64,000 nucleotides of DNA from Tenrec ecaudatus (taxonomy: Eukaryota > Chordata > Mammalia > Afrosoricida > Tenrecidae): positions 62,001 to 126,000 of the forward strand of contig NW_027459426.1 in the NCBI RefSeq assembly GCF_050624435.1. Direction: 5' to 3'. Shown piece by piece: positions 34,982 to 45,873 of this stretch (its first letter is position 1; every line of letters starts with the position of its first letter). The notes beneath the pieces were generated by a model. It made no database searches. It was not told the DNA's origin and saw only the letters and a program-made list of their open reading frames with translations. A program made the position numbers and the translations under genes.

Positions 34982-37551
34982 TTTATTGGGGCTGATACAA
35001 TTCTTTTCACAGTTCATACATATACATACATCAATTGTATAAAGCACATCTGTACAGTCTTTGCCCTAATCATTTTTTTCTCTTTTCTTCTTTTACATTT
35101 TATTAGGGACTCCCACAACTCTTACCACAATCCATACATATACATACATCAATTGTATAAAGCACATCCATACATTCCCTGCCCCAATCATTCTCAAGGC
35201 ATTTGCTCTCCACTTAAGCCCCTTGCATCAGGTCCTCTTTTTTTCCCCCCCTCCCTCCCCTTTCCCCCCTCCCTCATATGCCCTTGGTAATTTATACCTC
35301 GTTATTTTGTCATATCTTGCCCTATTCGGGGTCTCCCTTCCCCCCTTCTCTGCTGTCCCTCTCCCAGGGAAGAGGTCACATGTGGCTCCTTGTAATCAGT
35401 TCCCCCTTTCCAACCCACTTACCCTCCACTCTCCCAGCATCGTCCCTCACGCCCTTGGTCCTGAAGGTATCATCCACCCTGGATTCCCTGTACCTCCAAC
35501 CCTCATATGTACCAGTGTACAGCCTCTGTCCTATCCAGCCATGCAAGGTAGAATTCGGATCATGGTAGTTGGGGGGAGGAAGCATCCAGGATCTGGGGGA
35601 AAGCTGTGTTCTTCATCGATACTACCTCACACCCTAATTAACCCATCTCCTCTCCTAAGCCCCTCTATGAGGGGATCTCCATTGGCCGACACTTGGGCCT
35701 TAGGTCTCCACTCTGCACTTCCCCCTTCATTTAATATAATATATATATACACATACATATATACATATACACATATATACACATACATACACACACTTAT
35801 ATCTTTTTTTTTTTGCATGATGCCTTATATCTGGTCCCTTGGGCACCTCGTGATCGCAATGGCCGGTGTGCTTCTTCCATGTGGGCTTATTTGTTTCTGA
35901 GTGAGATGGCCGCTTGTTCACCTTCAAGCCTTTAAGACCCCAGACACTATCTCTTTTGATAGCCGGGCACCATCAGCTTTCTTCACCACATTTGCTTATG
36001 CACCCATTTGTCTTCAGCGATCCTATCATGGAGGTGTGTAGTCTATGATATGATTTTTTGTTCTTTGATGCCTGGTAACTGATCCCTTTGGGACCACTCG
36101 ATCACACAGGCTGGTGTGTTCTTCCATGTGGACTTTGTTGCTTCTGAGCTAGATGGCAGCTTGTTTATCTTCAAGCCTTTAAGACCCCAGTCACTATCTC
36201 TTTTGATAGCCGGGCACCATCAGCTTTCTTCACCACATTTACTTGTTCACCCACTTTGGCTCCAGCCGTTGTGTCGGGAGAGTGAGCATCATAGAGTTCC
36301 AATTTAATAAAAGAAGGTATTCATGCATAGAGGGAGTGTTTGAGTAGAGGCCCAAGGTCCTTCTGCCACCTTAATACTTGACCTATAAATATCGACACAA
36401 AGATCTATTTCTCCAACCTCCTATATATATTTGCATGTACATGTCTTTGTCTAGACCTCCATGAATGCCCTTTGACTCCTAGCTCTTTCCTCCATCTCCC
36501 TTGACCTTCCTCCTGCCCTACTACCATGCTTCATCGCCACCTGGGCTAGAGTATACCTCTTCTCTAAGCAACCTTACCCTTGATCATTTCCCATCAGGCC
36601 TGCCACTCTCCCTTCTCTACCCTTTGGGGTCCCATGTTTTTCCCTTGTCCCTGTGTTTGTTAACACCACTTCCTTACCCCCCCTACCCCCCACCCCAAGT
36701 CCCCCCGGAACTGTCGGTCCCGTTGTTTTTCATCCAGATAGTTCATCCAGCCTGTCCTATTCAGACAGACCTGTGGAGTCACTAACATGCACGAAAACTA
36801 GACAGAGGAACACAAAGCAACAGTATACAACCAGACAAGAAAACAACCAAAACAAACCACTGAAAAAGAACAGAACAAAACAGTTCACAAGAGAAAAGCT
36901 TGTAGTTAGTTCAGGGATCTTTGCTGGCCCTTAGGAGCGTTTTCCAGTCCAGTCTGTTGGGGCACCACGCCCTGGCCCCAAAGTCCACTTTCAGCATTCC
37001 CTGGGGACCTTGCCACTCCATTCCCTTGCTGTTCCGCTGCACTCCCCCAGTGATTTGCCTCGGTGTGGTGGGATCAGGTCAGGTGCAATTCCCACACTGT
37101 CTCCGGTGCTGTCCCCTGTATCGCCCTTAGTCACTGAGGGGCATCATGTCTCATAGTAGGGCCAGCCATGTTGTTCTCTCTGTGGACTGGCTGCTCTACT
37201 CAGGAACATCATCATCACGGCCTGGTGGGCCAGGCTGTGCTCCACTCTCTCCTCCTGCCCCTTCATCTGCTCCCGTGTGCTCTGATCAAATATGTCCATC
37301 TCCCATAGCTGCAGGGTCAATGTCGTCCTTTGGAACAAGTTCTTTTCGGGGGAGGGGCAGGAATCCACTTAATTTATGGTGCTGGGGCCAGCCTCCCAGA
37401 CCTCTCCACCGGTTCCGTCCTCCACGCTGGGATATTGCATTCACACCTTGCGACACTGGGTTGAAGTCTGGTCCCACTTTCCCTGTGGAGATATAAACCA
37501 TACCCTCCCCTTGGGTGGATTAATGCCCCATTTCTGTCATGCTGATTGTAC
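34954..37551 (-). other. L1 3' UTR, 2.6 kb, with tandem modules and duplicated tail
   Basis: Non-coding region downstream of ORF2. Contents from the 3' end: two tandem terminal modules (about 34977-35095 and 35096-35225), each ending in a poly-A-signal-like AATAAA/AATAAAA motif; a pyrimidine-rich stretch; an AT/CA microsatellite (35735-35800); two tandem 235-bp modules (about 35832-36071 and 36072-36300, sharing the tttaagaccccag core); then a region that recurs at 1-905. A 225-codon plus-strand frame at 35223-35900 is antisense to this UTR and is not a gene. Most other L1 copies in the window are pieces of this region only. Confidence 0.88.
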
Positions 37552-40500
37552 TTACCTCAGGGGACTCATGTTGTACCTGTCCCTTTGGGTCTGGCTTACC
37601 TCGCTTAACATAATTCCTTCCAGCTCTTCCCATGAAATAACGTGTTTCATGTGCTCATCGGTGCTTTTTAGTGCTGCATAATACTCCATTGTGTGTATGT
37701 GCCAAAGTTTGCTAATCCACTCGTCTATCGATGGAAACTTAGGCTGTTTCCAAGTCTTTGCTATTGTGAATTGTGCCGCAATAAACATTGGAGCGCATAT
37801 GACTGGTCGTGTCTTATTTGCTGCTTCAACCGGGTATATGCCCAGTAGAGGGATGGCTGGGTTGTAAGGTAGATCAATTTCCATTTTCTTTAGGTATCGC
37901 CAGATTGCTTTCCACAGTGTCTGTACAAATCTGCACGACCACCAGCAGTGGAGGAGGGTTCCTATTTCACCACAGCCCCTCCAACACTTGTTGCTCTCTG
38001 ATTTACTGATCTGAGCTAGCCTGAGGGGTGTTAGGTGGTATCTCATGGTTGTTTTGATTTGCATTTCTCTTATGGCAAGGGACTTCGAGCACTTTCTCAT
38101 ATATTTATTGGCCATATTGATCTCCTCTCTAGTGAAAGTTCTTCTCATTTCTTTTGCCCACTTCCTTAGGGGGTTAACTGTTTTCCTCTTTTTGCAGGTC
38201 ATGATGGTGTTGTAGATTTTAGTAATGAGCCCTTTGTCTTACGTGTCATTACTTAAAATCTTCTCCCAGTCTGTGGGTTGCCTTGTCACCCTCTTGGCAA
38301 AGTCTTTCGAGGTGCACAGGTGTTTTATTCTTATTAGATCCCATTTGTCGATTTCCAGATCACCTGTGTGTGTCCCCTTCCCTGTTGCAGTGAGCCTATG
38401 TGCTCCCTGGGCCAGTGCTCTGAGATTAGTCCCGATTCCCTCCTTAATGGTCCTGATGGTTTGGGGTTTGACTTCTAGATCTGTGATCCACCTTGAGTGT
38501 ATTCTTGTGCATGGGGTGAGGTAGACGTCTTGTTTCAACTTTCTACATGTGGATATCCATTGTTTCCAGCACCACTTATTAAAGAGGGCATCTGCTTCCC
38601 ACTTGACGTTTTTGGGACCCTTGTCGAAGATCAGTTGTCTATATGCTGATGATTTTACTCCTGGGCTTTCTATTCGTTTCCACTGGTCTGAGTGTCTATC
38701 ATTGTGCCAGTACCATGCTGTTTTGACCACTGTAGCTATGTAGTAGGCATTAAAATCAGGTAGGGCGAGTCCTCCAATTGTGTCCTTCTTCTTGAGGAGT
38801 TCTCTGCTAATTCTGGGTTTCTTCCCTCTCCATATGAAGTTGGTGGTCAGTTTTTCCAATTCTTTGAAGAAGGTTGATGGTAATTGGATTGGTATAGCAT
38901 TGAACTTGTAGAGTGCTTTAGGAAGAACTGTCATCTTTACTATGTTCAGCCTACCTAACCATGAGCAGGGGAGCTTCATCCATTTGTGAAGGTCACTTTT
39001 GGTTTCCTGTAATAGGGTTTTATAATTATGCTTATATAGGTCTTTAGTATTTTTTGTTAAGTATATTCCTAGGTATTTCAGTTTGTTCTTGGCTACTGTG
39101 AAGGGTACTTCCCTCTTAATCGCCTCTTCCATGGCCCTGTCCGATGTGTAAAGAAACCCTACCGACTTCTGTTTATTGATCTTGTATCCTGCTACTCTTC
39201 CGTATTCCTCTATTGCTGTAAGTATTCCAACTGTGGACTTTTGGGGGTCTTCAATGTATAGGATCAAGTCATCTGCAAATAACGATAGTTTCACCTCCTC
39301 CTCTCCCAACTGGATCCCTTTGATGTCCTTCCGCTGTCTTATGTTGTTAGCCAGAACCTCCAAAACGATATTGAATAGAAGAGGGGACAGGGGGCATCCT
39401 TGTCTTGTACCCTTTTTCAGTGGTATTGTTCTTGTCTTTTCTCCATTGACTATGATGTTGGCTGTTGGTCTTTCATAGATAGCTTGTATGAGCTTGAGGA
39501 ACTTACCTTCCAATCCTATCTTCATGAGTGTTTTGATTAGGAATGGATGCTGGATGTTGTCAAATGCTTTTTCTGCATCTATGGATATTATCATATGGTT
39601 TTTATCCTTTTTCTTCTCGATGTGGTGTATGATATTGATGGATTTTCGGATGTTAAACCATCCCTGCATCGCTGGGATGAATCCTACTTGGTCGTGGTGA
39701 ATGATATGTTTGATGTTCCTTTGTATTCTATTGGCCAATATTTTGTTAAGGATTTTTGCATCTATGTTCATTAGAGATATTGGTCTATAATTCTCTACAC
39801 CTGTGGGGTCTTTTCCCTGTTTGGGTATCAAAGTAATGCTGGCTTCGTAAAATGAGTTTGGGAGCTTGCCGTTCTTTTCTATGTTATGGAATACTTTGTG
39901 GAGGATCGGTGTCAGCTCTTCCCTGAATGTTTGGTAAAATTCTGCTGTGTAGCCATCTGGCCCTGGGGCCTTTTTCCTTGGTAGGTTTTTGATGACACTC
40001 TCTATTTCTTCCTTCGCTATGGGTTTGTTGAGGTTCTTGATCTCTGTCTCAGATAATCTAGGGATAGATTGTTTTTCTAAATATTTATCCATGTCTTCCA
40101 GGTTTCTGAATTCATTAGAATACAAACCTTCATAGTACTTTGTGATTATCCTTTTAATCTCATTGGGGTCTGTTGTTATTGCCCCCGATTCATCCCTCAT
40201 CCTGGCTATTGATGATTGTTCCTTTCTATCTTTGGTAAGCTTTGCCAGGGGAGTGTCAATTTTATTAATTCGTTCATAAAACCAGCTTCTAGTTGCGTTA
40301 ATCCTTTGCATTGTTCTTTTGTCTTCCCACTGGTTTAACTCCGCCCTGATTTTTATTATTTCTTTTCTCTTGCTATTGGAGGGGTAGTTCTGTTGACTCT
40401 GTTCTAGTTGTTGGAGGTTTTGTGTTAACATATCTGTCATACGCCTTTCTTCTTTTTTCATGTATGCATTCAGTGATATCAAGCTACCTCTGATAACTGC

Positions 40501-41376
40501 CTTTGCAGTGTCCCATAAGTTTTGATATGTTGTATGCTCGTTCTCATTAGTTTCTAGAAATTTCCTGATATCCTCTCTGATCTGGACCTTAACCCATTCA
40601 TGTCGCAGGAGATCGTTGTTCATTCTCCAATTGGTGGCCCTTGCTTTTCTGGGTGCCCTTCTATTAATCTCCAGCTTTATGGCATGGTGGTCTGAGAAAG
40701 ACGTCTGGATAATATCTATGTGTTTGAATTTACTCAGGCTGGCCTTGTGCCCCAGCATGTGATCTATTCTTGAGAAAGATCCGTGTGGATTGGAGAAGAA
40801 TGTGAAACCTTTTGCTTTTGGATGAAAGGCTCTATAGATGTCTATCAGGCCCTGTTGCCTAATTACATTGTTTAGCTCTCTGGCCTCTTTGCTGAGCTTC
40901 TTTCCCTGTGACCTGTCTTTCTCTGATAGTGGAGTGTTGAAGTCCCCCACTATTATTGTTGTTTCCGTGATTTCTTCTGTCATTTTTTAAATAGTTTGTT
41001 TGACGAAATTTGCCGCACCATTATTAGGTGCGTAAATATTCAGTATGCTTATTGCTTCCTGGTTTACTGAGCCTTTGAGCATTATGTAATGTCCCTCTTT
41101 GTCTCTTTTTATGTTTTGGATCTTGAGATCCATTTTGTCGGAGATTAAGATAGCCACTCCTGCCTTCTTGGAGTTACCATTTGCTTGGTAAACTTTCTGC
41201 CAGCCCTTTATTCTCAGCATATGCTTGTCTGCTTGCTTAAGGTGTGTCTCTTGCAGGCAGCAGATTGATGGGTTATGTTTTCTAATCCAATCCTCCAGCC
41301 TCTTTCTTTTAACATATGAATTGAGCCCATTTGTATTCAAAGTGATTATTACAATCTCTGGCTTCATGGCTGCCAT
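37552..41376 (-). pseudogene. L1 ORF2 (endonuclease-reverse transcriptase), two nonsense codons
   Basis: ORF2p nicks target DNA and reverse transcribes L1 RNA. From ATG at 41374-41376 the frame is continuous for 1274 codons except for TAA at codon 130 (40987-40989) and TAA at codon 1046 (38239-38241), with no frameshift. The length equals human ORF2p. APE-type endonuclease motifs seen are QETHL, IYAPN, GDFNTPL, RIDH and SDHHAIK. The RT has [34 protein letters not shown] and the FADDLILY active site. The C-terminal cysteine motif is CWRGCGEIGTLLHCWW. The first stop separates the two halves of the endonuclease; the second separates RT from the Cys region. The older copy at 1-3396 has a Ser codon (TCA) at the second site, so that lesion is a C-to-A change. 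Confidence 0.95.
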
Positions 41377-41418
41377 ATTCTGTTTTGTGTTTTGGGTCTT
41401 TGCCTATCTTCCTTCATA

Positions 41419-42533
41419 TCAGTGTACTGCGTTTGAGTGGAGGGTTTCTATCATGTCCTCTTTTCCATCTGAGACCGTGTTGTCCTGGTACGTGTTGCTG
41501 GCATGTTGGCTTCTAGATGGAGATGGGCTATATGGTGGTCTCCTGGTGGTTCTAGTTGGAGCTTGATCTTCTGGCCATAGTGAGTCAGCCAGTATGTTCT
41601 GCAGGGTCGGGTGACTTGCAGTATATTTTTTGAGTTCTTCCTTGTCCTGGAAGACCCTTATCTTACCCTCTATCTTAATGGATAACTTGGCAGGGTATAG
41701 GATTCTGGGGGAGGCATTTTCATCTTTCAGTTTTTGGAAGATGTTGCTCCATTCTCTCCTCCTCTTCATGGTTTCAGCTGATAAGTCTGAGCATATCCTT
41801 ACCTGCGCTCCTTTGTTTGTGACTGTCTTCCTTTCTCTTGATGCTCGTAGAATTTTCTCTTTTTCCTCTAAGTTGGATAATTTTACAATTATATGCCTTG
41901 GCGTGTTTAGCTTAGCCGGCGTCCTCTCTGCTTCCTGTATGAGAGTCGGATTCTCCTTTGTTAGGTTGGGGAAATTTTCTTCCAGGAATTCCTTTGCTAT
42001 CTTGGCGGTCGATTTGTGTGTTATGTTGTGTTCCGGTAGACCGATTATTCGAATATTATTCCTCTTCATAGCATCTGTCATTGATCTCAGGCTGTCTTCT
42101 GTTTCTTTAATTTTCCTATCTGATTGTTTTTCTCGCTTGCTTCGTTTGGTTTGAGCGTCCTCGAGTTCACTGATACGGTTCTCAGCCTCCTCAAGCCTAG
42201 ATATAGCTTCTGTGACCTTTTGTGTGGCCTCTGCTACCTCCTCTGTTAGTTTCTGCAGTTCCTTTTGGTGGATAGTATTCATCCCCTCTATTGTGGACTT
42301 CATCCCCTCTATTGTGCATTTCATCCCTTCTATCGTTGATCCTTATTTTGGTTTGCTTCTCTTAGCTCCTGTATTACTGCAAGCAGAGTTCTGAAGATTT
42401 CCTTTTGTGGCTGATCTATATCTGTTTCTTCTATGAGTGACGTTAGGTCTGTTAAAGTGCCTCGTTTCTCTGATTTTTTTGTTGGGAGTGATGTGGTCTG
42501 TTGATTTTTCCTTGATCCTTTAATAGGCCCCAT
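41419..42533 (-). pseudogene. L1 ORF1 (RNA-binding chaperone), one frameshift
   Basis: ORF1p forms trimers that coat L1 RNA. The first 67 codons (42330-42533, starting MGPIKGSRKNQQ) and the following 301-codon frame (41419-42324) are offset by one base, a 1-nt deletion or 2-nt insertion near 42325-42340. Together they give about 371 codons, longer than human ORF1p (338). Order: a basic N-terminus, a coiled coil (heptads in EEVAEATQKVTEAISRLEEA), an RRM-like domain (NIRIIGLPE, PRHIIVKLS), and a C-terminal domain with DLSAETMKRRREW and RILYPAKLSI. The frameshift lies at an 18-bp tandem repeat encoding IEGMK units, so replication slippage is a plausible cause. Confidence 0.94.
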
Positions 42534-43713
42534 GCTTCTGGGAGACAGGAGTAACCTTATTGTGTGGAGGCTCAGGCCACTGTGCCGTCTCCTGGGGTGG
42601 CTGGGGCGGGCTGCGGCAGGCTTAGGGCTGGCACTGGGGACCCAACAGGGCCCCAGGCGGTGAGAGCTGGCTGGAGCTCACTGATGGCTCCTCAGGGGCT
42701 GCAAAGCCGAGACCCAGGCTCCACTGCAGGTGGAGTGTTTGATCTGCCCGGGCTGTGAGCGGGCGCGGGGAGGCCCCTTGGATAGCTGCGCAGGCAGCTG
42801 CGGGACACTGCAGGGAACAATGGTGTTCGCTCTCCGCCCTTTTGGCGCGAAACCGCAGGGGGTAATGGCGCCGGCAAAGGAGGCTTGGCGCAAAACCGCA
42901 GGGGGCGATGGCGCCCTTCCTCTGCTCAGGCTCAGAGTCGCGGCCGCCAGGGTCCCCGCAGCACCCTGGGGAGGGCACCTACTCTTGTGCCTTGCGCAGG
43001 GGTGGGCCCTTGGTGGGCAGACTCCACAGCGCGGGGCGCGGCGCTCCGCGGAAGCTCAGGGTCCGGGACAGGCGCGGGTTGAGCTATGGCTCCTGTTGGC
43101 AGGAAGTGCACAGCGCAGGGTCCCCGCCAGGAGTGGAGCTGGCACTAGGCTGCCAGGGGCTGGCGGGGGCGGGCGGGGGTGGGAGGCCAGCGCACGGAGG
43201 GCAGGTGGAGAGGTCCGCGGCAGCGGTGCGGGTGGATGGTCCCCCGTGGGGGTCGCCAGACAACCCGCGGGTCCGCTCCCCTGAGCTTGGATGAATGGAG
43301 GGAGGGACGTGGGCCTGAGGGCAGATCGCTGCCCTGCGGGGAGAGGGGAACTGCGGGAGAGGAAAGCTTCTCTCCCAGTGGAGATCCGCGAGTGGGGAGT
43401 GGGGAGTGGGCCGCTGGAGTAGGCAGGGCAGGCAAGCGGCTCTGGGCTGGCGTCGGGTTTGGGGTTGGAGCCTAAGCCGGTCGCCAGTGAGCTCACGGCA
43501 GCTTAGTGGCCAGAGATGTCCCACTAGTCCGGTCCTCTTTCACCTAGACCCCTGCTCCGGACAAATACGTGGGGTAGGACTGGGGTGCTGTCCCAGGGGG
43601 ATATTTCACTCACCAGACTCTTACTATTCAGCTACCTGGTCGCCAATCCCGCTTTGTTTGGAGAAGCTCTCAGAGTATGCGGGTGTCCCTGTCGGCCATC
43701 TTCCCCCTCCTCT
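42534..43713 (-). promoter_or_regulatory. L1 5' UTR / internal promoter, CpG-rich
   Basis: 1.18 kb, very GC- and CpG-rich against AT-rich surroundings. This region drives transcription of the element from its own first base. It holds two copies of a 43-bp repeat (about 42842-42884 and 42885-42927), each with a GGCGC and CCGCAGGGGG core. The long open frames here on both strands are by-products of low stop-codon density. Confidence 0.88.
43692..43702 (-). promoter_or_regulatory. YY1-type motif at the L1 5' end
   Basis: The minus strand reads AAGATGGCCGA within about 22 bases of the element's first nucleotide, as in human L1, where a YY1 site at this position sets the start of transcription. 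The function here is inferred. Confidence 0.75.
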
Positions 43714-43728
43714 GTGGCTGGAAGTTTT

Positions 43729-43930
43729 AAACTACTGACTGAGCAGTTAGCAGCCAAATGTTTCATTAGTGCTCCATCCAAGATAGATTTGTTTATTCTT
43801 CTTCCTGTCTGTGGTGTAGTCAATATTCTGCACAAATAACACAACAATTAAAATAAATTAATTTTTAGCTTTACTCATTGTCCACTTTAAAAATATTGGA
43901 TATGTTGTAATGAATATACCATGGTCTGGT
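43729..43930. other. No gene recognised
   Basis: Unique sequence between the full-length L1 and an RTE fragment. Confidence 0.5.
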
Positions 43931-43934
43931 TTGA

Positions 43935-44065
43935 GCCAAGCTCCCCGTGTTGATTTCAACACTTTAAGTGGATCCTTTGCAGAAGATTTTCTCCAATAAA
44001 ATATGTTTTTGGATTTATTGACAGTTTTTGCCACAGATTATGGATCCAAATAAAATAAAAACTCT
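43935..44065 (-). mobile_element. RTE LINE fragment
   Basis: Plus strand gatttcaacactttaagtgg, atcctttgcagaagattt and gattatggatccaaataaaa match the RTE reverse complement, the same region that hosts the TPT1 retrocopy at 58-59 kb. Confidence 0.72.
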
Positions 44066-44487
44066 TTTTTTCAGGGTAGCAATAATTAAACTCACAACTT
44101 TCTTCTAGTTCTTAAACACTTCCTCCTCCCCCACCCCACCCCATTATCATGATACCAATTCTACCTTGAAAACCTGGTTAGACCACAGTATGCACAGTGG
44201 TGCAGATGGGAACTGGAAACACAGGGAATCCAGGACAGATGAACCCCTCAGGATCAGTGGTGAGAGTGGTGATACCGGGAGGGAGGAGTGGGTAGGAAGT
44301 GGGAGCTGATCACAAGGATCTACATATAACCTCCTCCCTGGGGGATGGACAACAGAAAAGTGGGTGAAGGGAGATGATGGACTGTGTAAGATATAACAAA
44401 GTAATATTAATTTATAAATTATCAAGTGTTCATAAGGGAGGGGGGAACAGGGAAGGAGGGGAAAATGAACAGCTGATGCCAAGGGAA

Positions 44488-44898
44488 AAAATCATATCAT
44501 TGTGAATGAGGGGGAGTTCGGAGTGGAGACCCAGACCCATATGATTGTGATTGGTTCCCTCTTTCTATCCCACCTTCCCCTTATCCTCATGGTATCGCTA
44601 CTCTCATTATTTGTCCTGACGGGTTTATCTCTCCTGGATTCCCTGTGTTTCCAGTTCTTATCCGTACCAGTGTACATCCTCTGGTCTAGCCAGGTTTCAA
44701 AGGTAGAATTGGGATCATGGTAGTAGGGGGGAGGAACAATAAAGAGCTAGATGAAAGTTGTATGTTTCTTCAGTGGTATACTGCATACTGACTGGCTGCT
44801 TTCCTCTCACAACCCTCTGTAAGGGGATGTCCAGTTGCCTACAGATGGATCTTGGGTCTCCACTCCGAACTCCCCCTCATTCACAATGATATGATTTT
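44488..44898. repeat. Perfect 46-bp inverted repeat
   Basis: 44488-44533 is the exact reverse complement of 44853-44898, with a 319-base spacer. It marks the orientation switch in the rearranged L1. Confidence 0.96.
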
Positions 44899-45664
44899 CC
44901 CCCTTTGATTTCTGATGCCTGATTCCATTGACAACTTGTGATCACACAGGTTGTTGTGCTTCTTCCATGTGGGCTTTATTGCTTCTGAGCTAGATGGCAG
45001 CTTGTTTATCTTCAAGCCTTTGAGATGCCAGACGTTATATCTTCTGATACCCGGTCATCTTAAGCTTTCTTTACCACATTTGCTTATATACCGCTTTGTC
45101 TTCAGTGATCTTGTCAGGAAGGTGAGCATCATGGAATGCCAGTTTAACAGAACAAAATGTTCTGGCATTGAGTAGAAGCCCAATGTCCATCTGCTAATTT
45201 AATACTAAAACTATAAATATATGCACATCTTCATATATAAACATATTTACATGTATACATGTCTGTATTTAGATATCTCTAAATGCCCTTTGCCTCCTAG
45301 TTATTTGCTCTATTTTCTATTCCTTTCCTCATGTCCCACTCTCATTCTCAGACTTCATTTGGGTTTCAGTAATTCCTCTTAGTTACTTTGCTCTTTGTCA
45401 AGGCCTACCTGGTCTCCCATTCCCTCCTTGCCATTGATTTTGGTTCCTTTGCCCCTGCATTTGTTAACACATATTTCCTTTCCCCCAAATCCCCCTCTCC
45501 CAGATACCCCCGGAACTGCCAGTTCCATTGTTTTTTCCTCCAGATTCTTTGTCCTACCTACCTTATCTAGATAGACCTACATAGATAATAATATGCACAA
45601 AAATAAGACAGTACAAAGCAAAGCAACAAAAGAAACGAAATAACAAAAAGAAAAGCCTGTAAAT

Positions 45665-45873
45665 CAGCAGTTCTCAACTTGTGGGTCGTGACTCCTTGGG
45701 GGGGGGTGGGGGGATCGAACGACACTGCCACAGGAGTCGCCCAATTCACAACACTAGAAAAACTATAGTTATGAAGTAGCAACAAAAATAATTCTATGGC
45801 TTGGGGGGGGGGTCACCACAACATGAGAAACTGTATTAGAGGGTCGTGGCATTAGGAAGGTTGAGAACCACTG
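45665..45873 (-). mobile_element. SPIN-type hAT transposon with 8-bp target duplication
   Basis: 209 bp bounded by cagcagttctcaac and its imperfect inverted partner gagaaccactg. The 8-bp direct repeat ctgtaaat lies at 45657-45664 and 45874-45881, exact, as hAT transposases make. Internal sequence (atgaagtagcaacaaaaata, ggtcaccacaacatgag) matches SPIN. No transposase is encoded, so it moved in trans. It sits inside an L1 3' UTR. Confidence 0.93.

Larger units (their letters stand above)
34954..43713 (-). mobile_element. Full-length L1 retrotransposon (8.76 kb) with target duplication
   Basis: Complete autonomous-type non-LTR element on the minus strand. It comprises a 5' UTR (42534-43713), ORF1 (41419-42533), a 42-base inter-ORF gap, ORF2 (37552-41376), a 2.6-kb 3' UTR and a terminal poly-A (about 27 T on the plus strand, 34950-34976). 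The direct repeat gtggctggaagtttt flanks it at 34939-34953 and 43714-43728; part of its T-run is ambiguous with the poly-A. The 5' end starts with GGGGGAAGATGGCCGACAG, as full-length L1s typically do, so it is not truncated. The visible lesions are one ORF1 frameshift and two ORF2 nonsense codons, so it is young but not autonomous as it stands. Confidence 0.96.

Noticed and set aside
35223-35900. 225-codon plus-strand open frame
   Set aside because: It is antisense to the L1 3' UTR and partly pyrimidine and microsatellite sequence; homologous copies do not keep the frame.
41630-42154. 174-codon plus-strand open frame
   Set aside because: Antisense shadow of L1 ORF1.
42730-43524. Several long GC-rich open frames on both strands (up to 184 codons)
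   Set aside because: They lie in the CpG-rich L1 5' UTR, where stop codons are rare; all are Pro/Arg/Gly-rich without domain similarity.
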